36,569 nt of DNA, from NCBI GenBank assembly GCA_021812825.1, contig JAKAMO010000015.1, positions 1 through 36,569 on the forward strand, in the 5' to 3' direction. The notes beneath the pieces were generated by a model, which was not told where the DNA came from, ran no database searches, and saw only the letters and a program-made list of their open reading frames with translations. The position numbers and the translations under genes were made by a program. This document shows positions 1-7,137 of this stretch, one piece after another; position 1 is the stretch's first letter, and every line of letters begins with the position of its first letter. Origin of the DNA: a bacterium (GTDB lineage Bacteria; Elusimicrobiota; Elusimicrobia; Elusimicrobiales; UBA9959).

Positions 1-419
1 GTCACGCCCTCGCCGCCGCCGGAGGCGGCCCTGGCGTTGGGACCGGCCATGCGGCCGTGGCCGCCCTTGCCGGGGGTCAGCGAGAAGGTGATGTCGCCGC
101 CGAAGAAGGTGCTGGAATACTTGGAGGTGGAGCTGTACTTAGTGGAGGGCGTGGTGCCGACCTCGCCGGCCACCGTGTAGACCGCCGACTCCTTGCCCAC
201 GCGCACCGAGTAGGTGTTGAAAGCCTTGCTCAGGGTGTCGGAATCCTGCCGCATCAGGGCGGGTTTCACCCAGATGGACTCCCCGCCAATGGTTATGTAG
301 GCGTCCGTCCTGCTGTAGCCGCTGGGGCCGGTGGTGGCGCTGAGGCCGCCGTCGAACCAGGCCGCCGCGTTCAGCCCGAGGGCCGATATCATAGCGATCG
401 TGATAAACAGTTTCTTCAT
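1..419 (-). CDS. Secreted or surface protein, C-terminus cut by window edge
   Basis: The reading frame opens with ATG at 419, preceded by an AGGGG Shine-Dalgarno sequence, and runs off the left edge without a stop. The first 20 or so residues (MKKLFITIAMISALGLNAAA) form a clear signal peptide. The mature part begins WFDGGLSATTGPSGYSR and is rich in Gly, Ser, Thr and alternating polar/hydrophobic residues, for example TDAYITIGGESIWVKPALM. This would suit a beta-rich exported protein. No family is recognised. About 139 codons are visible. A longer open frame in another phase over 139-489 is a shadow of this gene. Confidence 0.75.
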   Translation of the reverse strand, partial: MKKLFITIAMISALGLNAAAWFDGGLSATTGPSGYSRTDAYITIGGESIWVKPALMRQDSDTLSKAFNTYSVRVGKESAVYTVAGEVGTTPSTKYSSTSKYSSTFFGGDITFSLTPGKGGHGRMAGPNARAASGGGEGV

Positions 420-465
420 TATTTTCCCCTTTTCCCCGGGCAATCGGCGCCCGGATCCAGCCTAT

Positions 466-471
466 ATTATA
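466..471 (-). promoter_or_regulatory. -10 element before the secreted-protein gene
   Basis: The minus strand reads TATAAT here, 46 nt before the ATG at 419. No convincing -35 hexamer lies 16-18 bp upstream; the best is CTTCAT. This is a perfect -10 in GC-rich sequence, so a promoter is likely but not proven. Confidence 0.45.
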
Positions 472-495
472 CGATTTTTGCCGCGGCAATGAAGC

Positions 496-522
496 GCCCC
501 CCGCGCAAGGAACACGGGGGGC
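496..522 (-). terminator. GC-rich hairpin after the cysteine-rich gene, weak terminator
   Basis: A 10-bp stem (GCCCCCCGTG / CGCGGGGGGC, one G-U pair, 7-nt loop) lies just downstream of the stop at 569. Only a short T-poor tail follows, so termination would be weak or factor-assisted. Confidence 0.4.
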
Positions 523-568
523 GGATTAGCGGCCTTCTACTGCAGAAACGGCGCGCTAGATCGATCTG

Positions 569-1141
569 TCAGCAATCGGCCTCACAATCATCCTTATCCC
601 GTTTGCAGTCAGAATCCCCATCATCCTTGGAATCCTTGGCATCATCCAAGCAGCTCTTCTTGTCGCTTTGAGCGTCACTCTTGCAGGAATCAAAGGTACG
701 ATATGCATCACTTTTACAGTCGGCGTCATCATCGGTGCACTGGTTGCGGCATTTCACATCGTCTTTGTCGCAGTTACTCTCGCACTTATCTAATTTGTCG
801 CGGCAAGTACCCATATCATCCTGACGGGTATCTTCACATTTATCATAAGAACTGTCGTAATCAGACCTACAATCATCCTCTGCTTTAAGGAACTTATCAC
901 GGACACTGTCCGTACAAGAAGAATAGTGCCTGTCACACCTGTCCTTACATCTCTGCACATCTTCAGGGGATGTATCCGTTCCTTTCATCAGGTCCACGCG
1001 GGAAGGGATTTCCGTGGCTTCAGACTTGGAAGTTCCGGCCTGTTCAGCCGGCTTAGCGGATGCGTTCGTATCAGCGGCTTTAGCGTACGAGAACAGGAAT
1101 ACCACTATCAGCCCCGCGGACAGTGTCGTTCGTTTATTCAT
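569..1141 (-). CDS. Secreted cysteine-rich helical-hairpin protein with mirror-symmetric cysteines
   Basis: This 190-residue protein begins with a signal peptide (residues 1-22, hydrophobic core LIVVFLF). A Ser/Ala/Thr linker follows up to about residue 57. From 60 to the last residue the chain has no proline and is dominated by Asp, Lys, Ser and Cys. An N-cap (TSPEDVQ) starts the helical part. There are 16 cysteines, at 65, 69, 76, 91, 102, 113, 120, 124, 131, 135, 142, 153, 164, 179, 186 and 190. Their steps (4, 7, 15, 11, 11, 7, 4, 7, 4, 7, 11, 11, 15, 7, 4) read the same both ways. Steps of 4, 7, 11 and 15 keep one helix face. The inferred fold is an antiparallel two-helix hairpin turning at 125-130 and closed by eight nested disulfides. 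It resembles in principle, but greatly extends, CX3C alpha-hairpinins and CHCH proteins. Base composition looks less GC-rich than the neighbours. Function unknown. The ATG has a good AAGGGGG ribosome site. Confidence 0.85.
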   Translation of the reverse strand: MNKRTTLSAGLIVVFLFSYAKAADTNASAKPAEQAGTSKSEATEIPSRVDLMKGTDTSPEDVQRCKDRCDRHYSSCTDSVRDKFLKAEDDCRSDYDSSYDKCEDTRQDDMGTCRDKLDKCESNCDKDDVKCRNQCTDDDADCKSDAYRTFDSCKSDAQSDKKSCLDDAKDSKDDGDSDCKRDKDDCEADC

Positions 1142-1162
1142 TGTTTCCCCCCCTTAAAACAT

Positions 1163-1186
1163 GCCGCAAATCATCAAATTTGCGGC
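1163..1186 (-). other. 5'-UTR inverted repeat of the cysteine-rich gene
   Basis: A perfect 9-bp inverted repeat (GCCGCAAAT / ATTTGCGGC, 6-nt loop) lies between the promoter and start codon of the cysteine-rich gene. It could be an operator or an mRNA hairpin. No clean T-tract follows. Confidence 0.5.
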
Positions 1187-1196
1187 TACAGTATCT

Positions 1197-1225
1197 TTAA
1201 TACTACCAGAACTGCGGCTTTTCAA
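1197..1225 (-). promoter_or_regulatory. Promoter of the cysteine-rich gene
   Basis: The minus strand carries TTGAAA (1220-1225), a 17-bp spacer and TATTAA (1197-1202). That is five and four matches to the sigma-70 consensus at ideal spacing. Transcription would start near 1190 and cross the inverted repeat. Confidence 0.55.
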
Positions 1226-1285
1226 ATAGGGCCATAGGTCCATATATTTAATAGGCCTTAAGACCCATGATCCGCATCAAATAAA

Positions 1286-1312
1286 AACGCCCCCGGGGTT
1301 ACCGGGGGCGTT
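1286..1312 (-). terminator. Rho-independent terminator of the 1266-residue protein gene
   Basis: An 11-bp stem (AACGCCCCCGG / CCGGGGGCGTT, 5-nt loop) is followed on the minus strand by TTTATTT. It lies 22 nt past the stop at 1335. A T-rich tract on the other side makes it partly bidirectional. Confidence 0.88.
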
Positions 1313-1334
1313 CTTTTTGGGGCGGGATACCCTC

Positions 1335-4300
1335 TTACTTACATTCCATTCCGGCGAAGCCGGCCGGCCTGGTGTAGTCCGTCTTCACGCCGTAGTTGAA
1401 CTGCCGCTGCTCGTGGTGGTAGCTGGCCTTGACGTCCACGTCCACCACCTTGATGCCGGCGCTCACGCCGGCTTCCACGCCGTAGGCGTCGGAGGATTCA
1501 GCCGTGCCGTGGGTCATGCCGACCTCTTTGAACTCCCAGCGCTTGCGGGTCTCGTTCCATTCGCAGACCACGTCGATGTCCATCTCGTAATGGCCGCGCT
1601 TCAGCACGCTCCAGTTCTCCCTGGCCCAGCGCGCCTCGGTGCCGACGGTCTGCGGCAGCTTCTGGGTATCCCCTATCCAAACCTGTTCCTGATAGACGGG
1701 GATATTGCCGAGTTTCCTCTGCGCGGGGCTGGGGACCTTGCCGAGCGGTGCCAGGGAGAAGTCCTCCACCTTGATGGTGGCCTGCTGCTGCTTCCAGCCG
1801 GTGGAGCAGTTGTTGTCGACGCGCGGGTCGTCGCCGAAGAGCACGTAGCCGCCGTAGAACGTGGAGACCAGCGGGCCGCCTACCATGCTGAGGGCGTACT
1901 GACCGGCCCTCTGATAGAACGGCTTCTTCGTGATCTTGCCGTTGGGGCAGGCCCAGTACATGATGGCCCGGCCCTTCTTGTCCCAGGCCTTTATGGTGGC
2001 CGGGCCGTTATAGAGGACCACGGTGTTTATCACGTTGGGCGGAGGCGTGGGCTTGGCATGGTTGTTCTGCGGCGGGGGGTTGTTATGCCCGTTGCCGTTA
2101 TTCCCATTATTCCCGTTATTCCCGTTATGGTTGTTGCCGGTAGAGCTGGGAATGCCTTCGCGTTTTGCCACGATAGCGGCAGCGGCGTCGAACCTCTCGT
2201 CTGACGCGGCCAGCGCGCGCTGTTTGTCGCCTATCTGCCTCTCTATGGCGGCGATATCGGCGCCGGGTTTGGCGGCATCATCTCTCAGCGTCGCTATCTC
2301 GCTCCGGAGCTTCTTCATGTTCGCCATTTCAGTTTCCGCAATACCCAGTTGGGTCTTGCAGACCTGGGAAGTGCAGTTGTGCTTATTCGCGATAAGACCA
2401 TCATAGATGCGCTGGTTGTCGCTGATCATCGGATCGGCGGACTGCAGCACAGTGTCGGCCTTGGTTATGGCGGTATTGCCGGCGCCCGCGGCGTTATTCC
2501 CGTTGCCGTTGTCGACCGGCGGATTATTCGTCGGCGGGTTGTTAGTCGGCGGATTGTTGGTCGGCGGATTGTTGGCAGGCTGAGTCCCCTCGCCGGTGAG
2601 GGCATCCAGCCTCTTCTTTACATCCGCGACCTTGTTCTCCGCGCCATGGATGTCCTGCTCCTTTAGCTCCTTGATCTGGTTCTTCATCGCCTCCACTTCG
2701 TCCGTCAGTTCATCGGCGATGCGGATGTTCAGCACCGGCGTTACCTTGCGCTCTTGCGTCAGCTGCGGCGCCAGCGTCGGTTCGCCTTCCATCTTGTTCA
2801 GGAAGTACTTCTTCTTGACGCTGACCGGAGGCCAGACGGCCGCCTCCGACAGGTCGCTCTTCTCGTCCCTGAACTTGGTGTCGTCGATAGCGGACTTCTT
2901 GTAATAGGCTTCGGAATCGGCTCCGCGCATCACGAGCAGCCGCCCCGTCATGGTTTCCTCTGTTTTCTGATCCGCGGGAGCGGCGCCGTCCACCTCCACC
3001 GGGAAGCCGGTGAGGGTGTTGAAGGCGTTGGCCAGCTTCTTCAGGTCCTCTTCGGTGGGCTTGAATTTCGAGTCCGGCTTGCTGAACTCGTCATTATAGG
3101 TTTTGAATATCGATAGCGGACCGCCTTCGGCGCCGGGGACCGGGCCTCCGGAGAGTTCCGATTCGAACTTGCCGTTACCGGTCTGCAGTTCTCCAACAGC
3201 GGCCGACATCTGCTTGGCCTGGTCGGCGAAGAACGCCTTGGAACGGTCCAGGAACTCCAGCTTAGGCTTGAATATATCCATAGCCTTGGCGTTATCATCC
3301 AGCTCGTCGCGGAGCTTCGTCAGGGCCTGCGTAGGACCGCTGAGGTCGGCGCCCTTGGTCTCGACAGCCTTACCTTGAGGGATAGTGGCGTCTTTGCCAT
3401 TGCCCGTATTCATGCGGGCGGCTATCTTTGCCAGCTCTTCGGGGCTGTCGATCTTTTTCTGTATCGTTTCCCTCAAGGCCGAATTGCTCTGCTTCACCTG
3501 GTCCCGGTAGGAGGAAGCCGAGTCCACTTCCCCTGCGTAGAGCCCCTGCGCTTTATCGAACTCACCGGCTTTTTTCTGCAGGTTATTCAGGACCACTGCG
3601 AAGGAATTGTCCTTGGAACTCCGCCCGGTCATGTCATTGAATTCCTTACTGAGGGCGTAACCGGCCTCGGTGAACTCTCCGGGGCGGTTGTGCTTGTCGG
3701 CCGCAGCCTTGATATCCAGCCTGAACTGTTTCAGATAGCCGTCGAATTTGGAGATATCCTCAGTGGGCCAGGTCGGGGCCGGGGAATGGTAGGGGTCGCC
3801 ATGAGCGCCGCCCTGCTGACCGCCGCCGGCAGGGGGAGGAGTCCCGCCGCCGGAGCACTCCCCGTTCGTGCCGGGATTGCAGTCAGCGGTCAGGAAGTGG
3901 CAGTCCGAGCAGGCTGCGGAAAGTTTCCCGTCCTTGTCGAAACAATCGGACTTCAGCAGATGCGTATTGGTCCAGCCAGTCGCCTCCCTCTTCCAGCAGT
4001 AGAGCTTCGGGGCCGCCGGGCCGCTGGGGTTCAGCACGCCGTGCACCGCGCCGCCCACGGCGTCGCCCAGTTCCTTGGCTATGGCGCCCACCACGGCGTT
4101 GATGATCTGCTTGGGGATCTCGTACTTCTTGAAGAACTCCCACTCGAGCGCCTTGTTCAGGCGCTGCTTCTGCGCCATCTCGGCGAGGGACTCGCCGGAG
4201 CGCTGGTGGGTGTACTTGTTGTCGTAATCCTTGCCGCCCTTTATTTCATCGCCGTTGCCCAGGGCGCCTATCCCGCCCGCGCCCTTGCCTATCTCCACGG

Positions 4301-5135
4301 CGTCGGCCGCGGCCTTGTCCAGCGAGTTCATCGCGGAGCCGCCGGAGAAGTTGCTCGCGGACTTGTCGGCAGCGGAGCGGAGCTTCTCGAACGCGCCCTT
4401 GGAGGCGCTGTTCGGGGTATTGGAGGCCACGCCCTTGTAGCCGGCCATAGCTACCGGGCCCACCATGGAGCGGGCGGCGGCCTTGGAGGAGGCGGACTTG
4501 GCCTTTTCGATTATGTTGCCGCCGCCGAGCGTGCCGGTGGTGCGGCTGCTGCTGCCGCCGCCGTCAGTGAACGAGGAGACGGTGCGCAGCATGCCCTGCA
4601 TCCTGTTGATCGGGGTAGGCGCGCCGGCGGACTTGGCGGCGGCGCTGAAGGCGGCGCGGCCGGAATCGGCCATAGCGTCGCGCCAGCTGCCGCTGGGCGG
4701 GGCGGCCGGGGCGGCCGACGGGACCGGCGCCTGGGCCGGCTCGGCGCCGAGTATCAGGGAGGCCGGGTCGCGCGAGCTGAGAGGGGTTATGACCTCGCCG
4801 GCGCCGTCGGGCGAGCCGGTGCTCAGCCCGTTGATGCCGGGCTCGTAGAGGCCGTTGGCGGAACCCTCGCGGCTGCCGAAGCCGCTGGCGGTCAGCATCG
4901 GGTCCTGCACCGGCTGCGACATCATGTATTCGGCGACGGGCGCCATCACGAGCACGCTGAGGCCAATGCCGACGAAGGCCATGTCCCTCTTGGAGAGGTT
5001 CTTGAGCCTGTCGATCAAGCCGCCCGCGGCGCGGGAGAACATCGGCGTCTTGCCGAAGGCGGAAGCTTTCTTGAACGGCGACCCCGGCAACGCCGGACCG
5101 CCAGCCTTTTTTTCGTCCTTATTGTAGAAGCTCAT
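1335..5135 (-). CDS. Large membrane-anchored protein with Asn/Pro linkers, cluster member
   Basis: This 1266-residue protein has a basic cytoplasmic N-terminus (1-50) and one membrane segment at about 52-71 (MAFVGIGLSVLVMAPVAEY). A Ser/Ala/Gly-rich stretch follows to about 320. A cysteine-rich module sits near 380-430. Charged, mostly helical sequence continues to about 850, including a coiled-coil-like part (EVEAMKNQIKELKEQ). A (NNPPT)n linker spans about 854-873, then another helical block, then an Asn/Gly linker at about 1002-1014. The last 230 residues form a compact domain with WACPNGKI, YGGYVLFGDD and a beta-rich end. The topology suggests most of the chain is periplasmic. No family is recognised. 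The start has GGAGG seven bases before ATG. It has its own promoter and terminator but sits directly after the paralogue operon and shares its architecture. Confidence 0.85.
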   Translation of the reverse strand: MSFYNKDEKKAGGPALPGSPFKKASAFGKTPMFSRAAGGLIDRLKNLSKRDMAFVGIGLSVLVMAPVAEYMMSQPVQDPMLTASGFGSREGSANGLYEPGINGLSTGSPDGAGEVITPLSSRDPASLILGAEPAQAPVPSAAPAAPPSGSWRDAMADSGRAAFSAAAKSAGAPTPINRMQGMLRTVSSFTDGGGSSSRTTGTLGGGNIIEKAKSASSKAAARSMVGPVAMAGYKGVASNTPNSASKGAFEKLRSAADKSASNFSGGSAMNSLDKAAADAVEIGKGAGGIGALGNGDEIKGGKDYDNKYTHQRSGESLAEMAQKQRLNKALEWEFFKKYEIPKQIINAVVGAIAKELGDAVGGAVHGVLNPSGPAAPKLYCWKREATGWTNTHLLKSDCFDKDGKLSAACSDCHFLTADCNPGTNGECSGGGTPPPAGGGQQGGAHGDPYHSPAPTWPTEDISKFDGYLKQFRLDIKAAADKHNRPGEFTEAGYALSKEFNDMTGRSSKDNSFAVVLNNLQKKAGEFDKAQGLYAGEVDSASSYRDQVKQSNSALRETIQKKIDSPEELAKIAARMNTGNGKDATIPQGKAVETKGADLSGPTQALTKLRDELDDNAKAMDIFKPKLEFLDRSKAFFADQAKQMSAAVGELQTGNGKFESELSGGPVPGAEGGPLSIFKTYNDEFSKPDSKFKPTEEDLKKLANAFNTLTGFPVEVDGAAPADQKTEETMTGRLLVMRGADSEAYYKKSAIDDTKFRDEKSDLSEAAVWPPVSVKKKYFLNKMEGEPTLAPQLTQERKVTPVLNIRIADELTDEVEAMKNQIKELKEQDIHGAENKVADVKKRLDALTGEGTQPANNPPTNNPPTNNPPTNNPPVDNGNGNNAAGAGNTAITKADTVLQSADPMISDNQRIYDGLIANKHNCTSQVCKTQLGIAETEMANMKKLRSEIATLRDDAAKPGADIAAIERQIGDKQRALAASDERFDAAAAIVAKREGIPSSTGNNHNGNNGNNGNNGNGHNNPPPQNNHAKPTPPPNVINTVVLYNGPATIKAWDKKGRAIMYWACPNGKITKKPFYQRAGQYALSMVGGPLVSTFYGGYVLFGDDPRVDNNCSTGWKQQQATIKVEDFSLAPLGKVPSPAQRKLGNIPVYQEQVWIGDTQKLPQTVGTEARWARENWSVLKRGHYEMDIDVVCEWNETRKRWEFKEVGMTHGTAESSDAYGVEAGVSAGIKVVDVDVKASYHHEQRQFNYGVKTDYTRPAGFAGMECK
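2094..2129 (-). repeat. 9-bp tandem repeat, four units
   Basis: Four near-identical 9-bp units (cccgttatt type on the plus strand) encode the Asn/Asn/Gly linker of the 1266-residue protein. Such tracts change length easily by slippage. Confidence 0.8.
2516..2575 (-). repeat. 15-bp tandem repeat, four units (NNPPT)
   Basis: Four 15-bp units of the type tcggcggattgttgg encode NNPPT repeats, a stiff, extended linker between two helical blocks. The two units at 2546-2575 are identical. Confidence 0.85.
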
Positions 5136-5164
5136 ATACTGCCTCCGAATACCTGGTTTGTAAT

Positions 5165-5250
5165 TCCGCCTACTGATATATGGGGCTCGGGCCCCGGCAT
5201 ATTTCTCCGACTATACTCTACCTTAAACTCCGTCCCGGGCCAAGTGTCAA
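5165..5250 (-). promoter_or_regulatory. Promoter and leader of the 1266-residue protein gene
   Basis: A perfect TTGACA (-35, 5245-5250) lies 17 bp from TTTAAG (-10, 5222-5227) on the minus strand. The leader can fold a hairpin (GGGGC / GCCCC flanked by ATAT arms) before the GGAGG ribosome site at the ATG of 5135. Confidence 0.65.
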
Positions 5251-5296
5251 TGGTCCCCTATACTGCTGGGCCCTTTGGCCCCTCCGGCGGGGCCCA

Positions 5297-5486
5297 AAAA
5301 AACCCCCGGCAAAGCCGTCCGCCTTTCGGGCGGTCCCGGAATAAAGTTCCACGCACCATACTCCTCGACGGTCGCTCGCAGCCAAGCTCAGTTGCGACAC
5401 CGGAACCTTATTCCGGACTGGCTCTTACCGCGGGCTTAAGATCTGTGTTCCCCACCGGAGAACTGCCGCGCCTCCGGCGCCGGGCC
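5297..5486 (-). ncRNA. Structured RNA element of unknown family (possibly 6S-like), ending in a T7 tract
   Basis: This fills the gene-free stretch between the 508-residue gene (stop at 5492) and the next promoter. On the minus strand a 15-bp stem joins CCGGAATAAGGTTCC (5402-5416) to GGAACTTTATTCCGG (5336-5350), with one G-U pair. It encloses about 50 nt that hold a GTCGC/GCGAC hairpin. Outside it are hairpins GTTCTCC/GGGGAAC and CCGCC/GGCGG. The ends can pair (CCCGGC at 5479-5484 with GCCGGG at 5305-5310). Seven Ts (5296-5302) follow. About 190 nt with closed ends, an internal bubble and a long apical stem resembles 6S RNA in outline only. I see none of the signature sequences of tmRNA, RNase P RNA or SRP RNA. 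It may be a 3'-UTR-derived RNA or an elaborate terminator. Confidence 0.5.
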
Positions 5487-5491
5487 TAGCC

Positions 5492-7018
5492 TCACTGGCC
5501 GCCCTGATCGCTCTTGCCTCCAGAAGCGATATAACCGATCATGTTCTCCACGAAACTGTTCATCTTATCTCCGAAAAGTCCCATTGAAGAGCCGCCGATC
5601 ACGGCGGCCACGGCTATCGAGCCGAACACGCCGAAGATGCCGCCCAGGATGATCATCAGGATTATGGCCAGGAAACATGACCACCATGAGCACGGATTTA
5701 TGTGCATGCCGGCGTAAGACCCGCAGTTCTGCGGCTTGGTGCTGGTCTGGCATTTGCCAGCCAGGATGGCGTCGTTGGCGTTATAGTCGTGGCAGAGGCT
5801 GACGAGCTGGTCCACCTTGGCGTTCCAGGCGCCCACGCCGCCGCTGCAGCACGAAGGCGGGCTGCCCATGCTGTCCTTGATCTTGGACATCTTGTCGCCG
5901 TCCTCTGACATCTTGGCGCCGTTGGTGCCCTCCGCTGCCGAGCACTGATCCGCCTGCTTCTGCAGGTCGCCGGCCCCCAGCATCAGGCCGTCGGTGAACC
6001 CGGCGTCCGGAGGCACGGTAGGCGAGTCGGCGTCCGTTTCCATGGCGTCGGCGCCGGTATCGTTACCGTCGTAGGTGCTGCCGACGTAAGATTTCTGGTA
6101 CTCGTAGGCGGAATCATGCGATTTCGCCGCGGCGCCGGTCATAGTGAAGGTTTCGGCCAGCTGGAACATGGGCCGCTTGGAGCCGATCTTGGTGAGCGCC
6201 GCGCTCTGGTTGCGGTTATAGCCGACGTTCTTCCAGGCGAAGCCGGAGACGCGCCCCATCTTCTTGGAGCGGGGCTTGCCCACGGCGTTCGGGACGGGGA
6301 CCTCTCCGACGGAGGAGTGCTTAACGGCCTTGTCGTAGATGGCCGCGCCGCCGCCGGCGTCCGCGCCGTTGCGGCTGGTGAACATAGTGCGGTTCATGTA
6401 GGGGCCGGCGCTCATGCCGGAGCCGCCGGAGAAGCTGGCCGCCAGGTTCTGGCCCATGGAATCATAAAGGCCAGACATGCCGTCGGCACTGCCGGCCAGC
6501 ATCCCCTGCAGGTCCACGCCGTCGCCGGTATCGCCGCGCTCGCGCTCCTCCTCGTTAACGGCGCCCTTGACCTCGCCCGGGCCCCTGGCCTTCTCACCCT
6601 TGGCGTCCTTCACCTCAGGGGGGCCGAACAGGTCGTCCCCCCCGCCCTTCACCATGGCTATGGAGGAGGGGCCTCCGCCCGGAGGCAGGGAGGCGTTCAT
6701 GCTTTTGAGGAATTTCTGCCAGAAAGAATCCTGCTTGCTGTCCTCGGCCGCCTTGTTCAGCGCGGCCTTCAGAAGGTCGTTGGAGTATTTGGGGTTCAGG
6801 GACGAGACCACGCTGTCCATGCCCAGGGCCCGGAGCGCGGAGGCCACGGGAGCGAAGGTCACCATCCGGTCGAAGGTCTCTCCGGAGATCACGAAGGGGA
6901 TGGAAAACACGGTGACGGTCAGCAGTATGGTGATGTACTTGGCCTTGCCCTGGAAAATGAACAGCAGCGCCGCCAGTACCGACTTGCGTTTGTGTTTCTC
7001 TATGAACTTGCTACCCAT
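5492..7018 (-). CDS. Membrane-anchored paralogue-cluster protein with Cys-rich region and C-terminal membrane hairpin
   Basis: The start at 7018 (MGSKFIEKHKRK) is chosen because GGAGG lies four bases before it; an in-frame ATG at 7093 lacks a ribosome site. The product has 508 residues. A basic N-terminus leads to a membrane segment at about 28-45. A Gly/Ser/Asp linker follows, with the cluster motif QKSYVGSTYDG, shared with the next upstream gene (QKSYTGNSIDG). The C-terminal third has many cysteines (QCSAA, SCCSGG, SLCHD, GKCQ, QNCG, NPCSWWSC), then two hydrophobic segments (CFLAIILMIILGGIFGVFGSIAVAAVIGG) and a Gly/Gln tail. Cysteines in an exported part suggest disulfides. It is the last gene of the operon starting at 11121. 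No known family is recognised. Confidence 0.85.
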   Translation of the reverse strand: MGSKFIEKHKRKSVLAALLFIFQGKAKYITILLTVTVFSIPFVISGETFDRMVTFAPVASALRALGMDSVVSSLNPKYSNDLLKAALNKAAEDSKQDSFWQKFLKSMNASLPPGGGPSSIAMVKGGGDDLFGPPEVKDAKGEKARGPGEVKGAVNEEERERGDTGDGVDLQGMLAGSADGMSGLYDSMGQNLAASFSGGSGMSAGPYMNRTMFTSRNGADAGGGAAIYDKAVKHSSVGEVPVPNAVGKPRSKKMGRVSGFAWKNVGYNRNQSAALTKIGSKRPMFQLAETFTMTGAAAKSHDSAYEYQKSYVGSTYDGNDTGADAMETDADSPTVPPDAGFTDGLMLGAGDLQKQADQCSAAEGTNGAKMSEDGDKMSKIKDSMGSPPSCCSGGVGAWNAKVDQLVSLCHDYNANDAILAGKCQTSTKPQNCGSYAGMHINPCSWWSCFLAIILMIILGGIFGVFGSIAVAAVIGGSSMGLFGDKMNSFVENMIGYIASGGKSDQGGQ

Positions 7019-7137
7019 ATAACCTCCATATGGCCTGACCGGCCCATGGAAATAGAATATCCTAGACACCCTTACCAAAAACTTCAGCGGCATATCCGGG
7101 GCCGCCGGTCCGCGACGGCCTCCGTACGTCCCGGAGC

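Noticed and set aside
139..489. 116-residue minus-strand frame at the left end
   Set aside because: Wrong phase; the true frame from 419 has a signal peptide and ribosome site and remains open to the window edge.
2094..2575. CRISPR-like repeats
   Set aside because: The repeats are short, adjacent, without spacers, and in frame with the protein's Asn/Pro linkers.
3895..3910. CSDCH in the 1266-residue protein as a heme-c site
   Set aside because: A single CxxCH within a run of other cysteines is more likely part of a disulfide-rich patch.
5297..5486. tmRNA, RNase P RNA or SRP RNA
   Set aside because: None of the conserved core sequences of these RNAs could be found on either strand.
3375..5489. 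704-residue open frame on the plus strand
   Set aside because: It lies opposite the 1266-residue gene. The product is Gly/Arg/Ala-biased with no domain, as expected from the complement of GC-rich codons.
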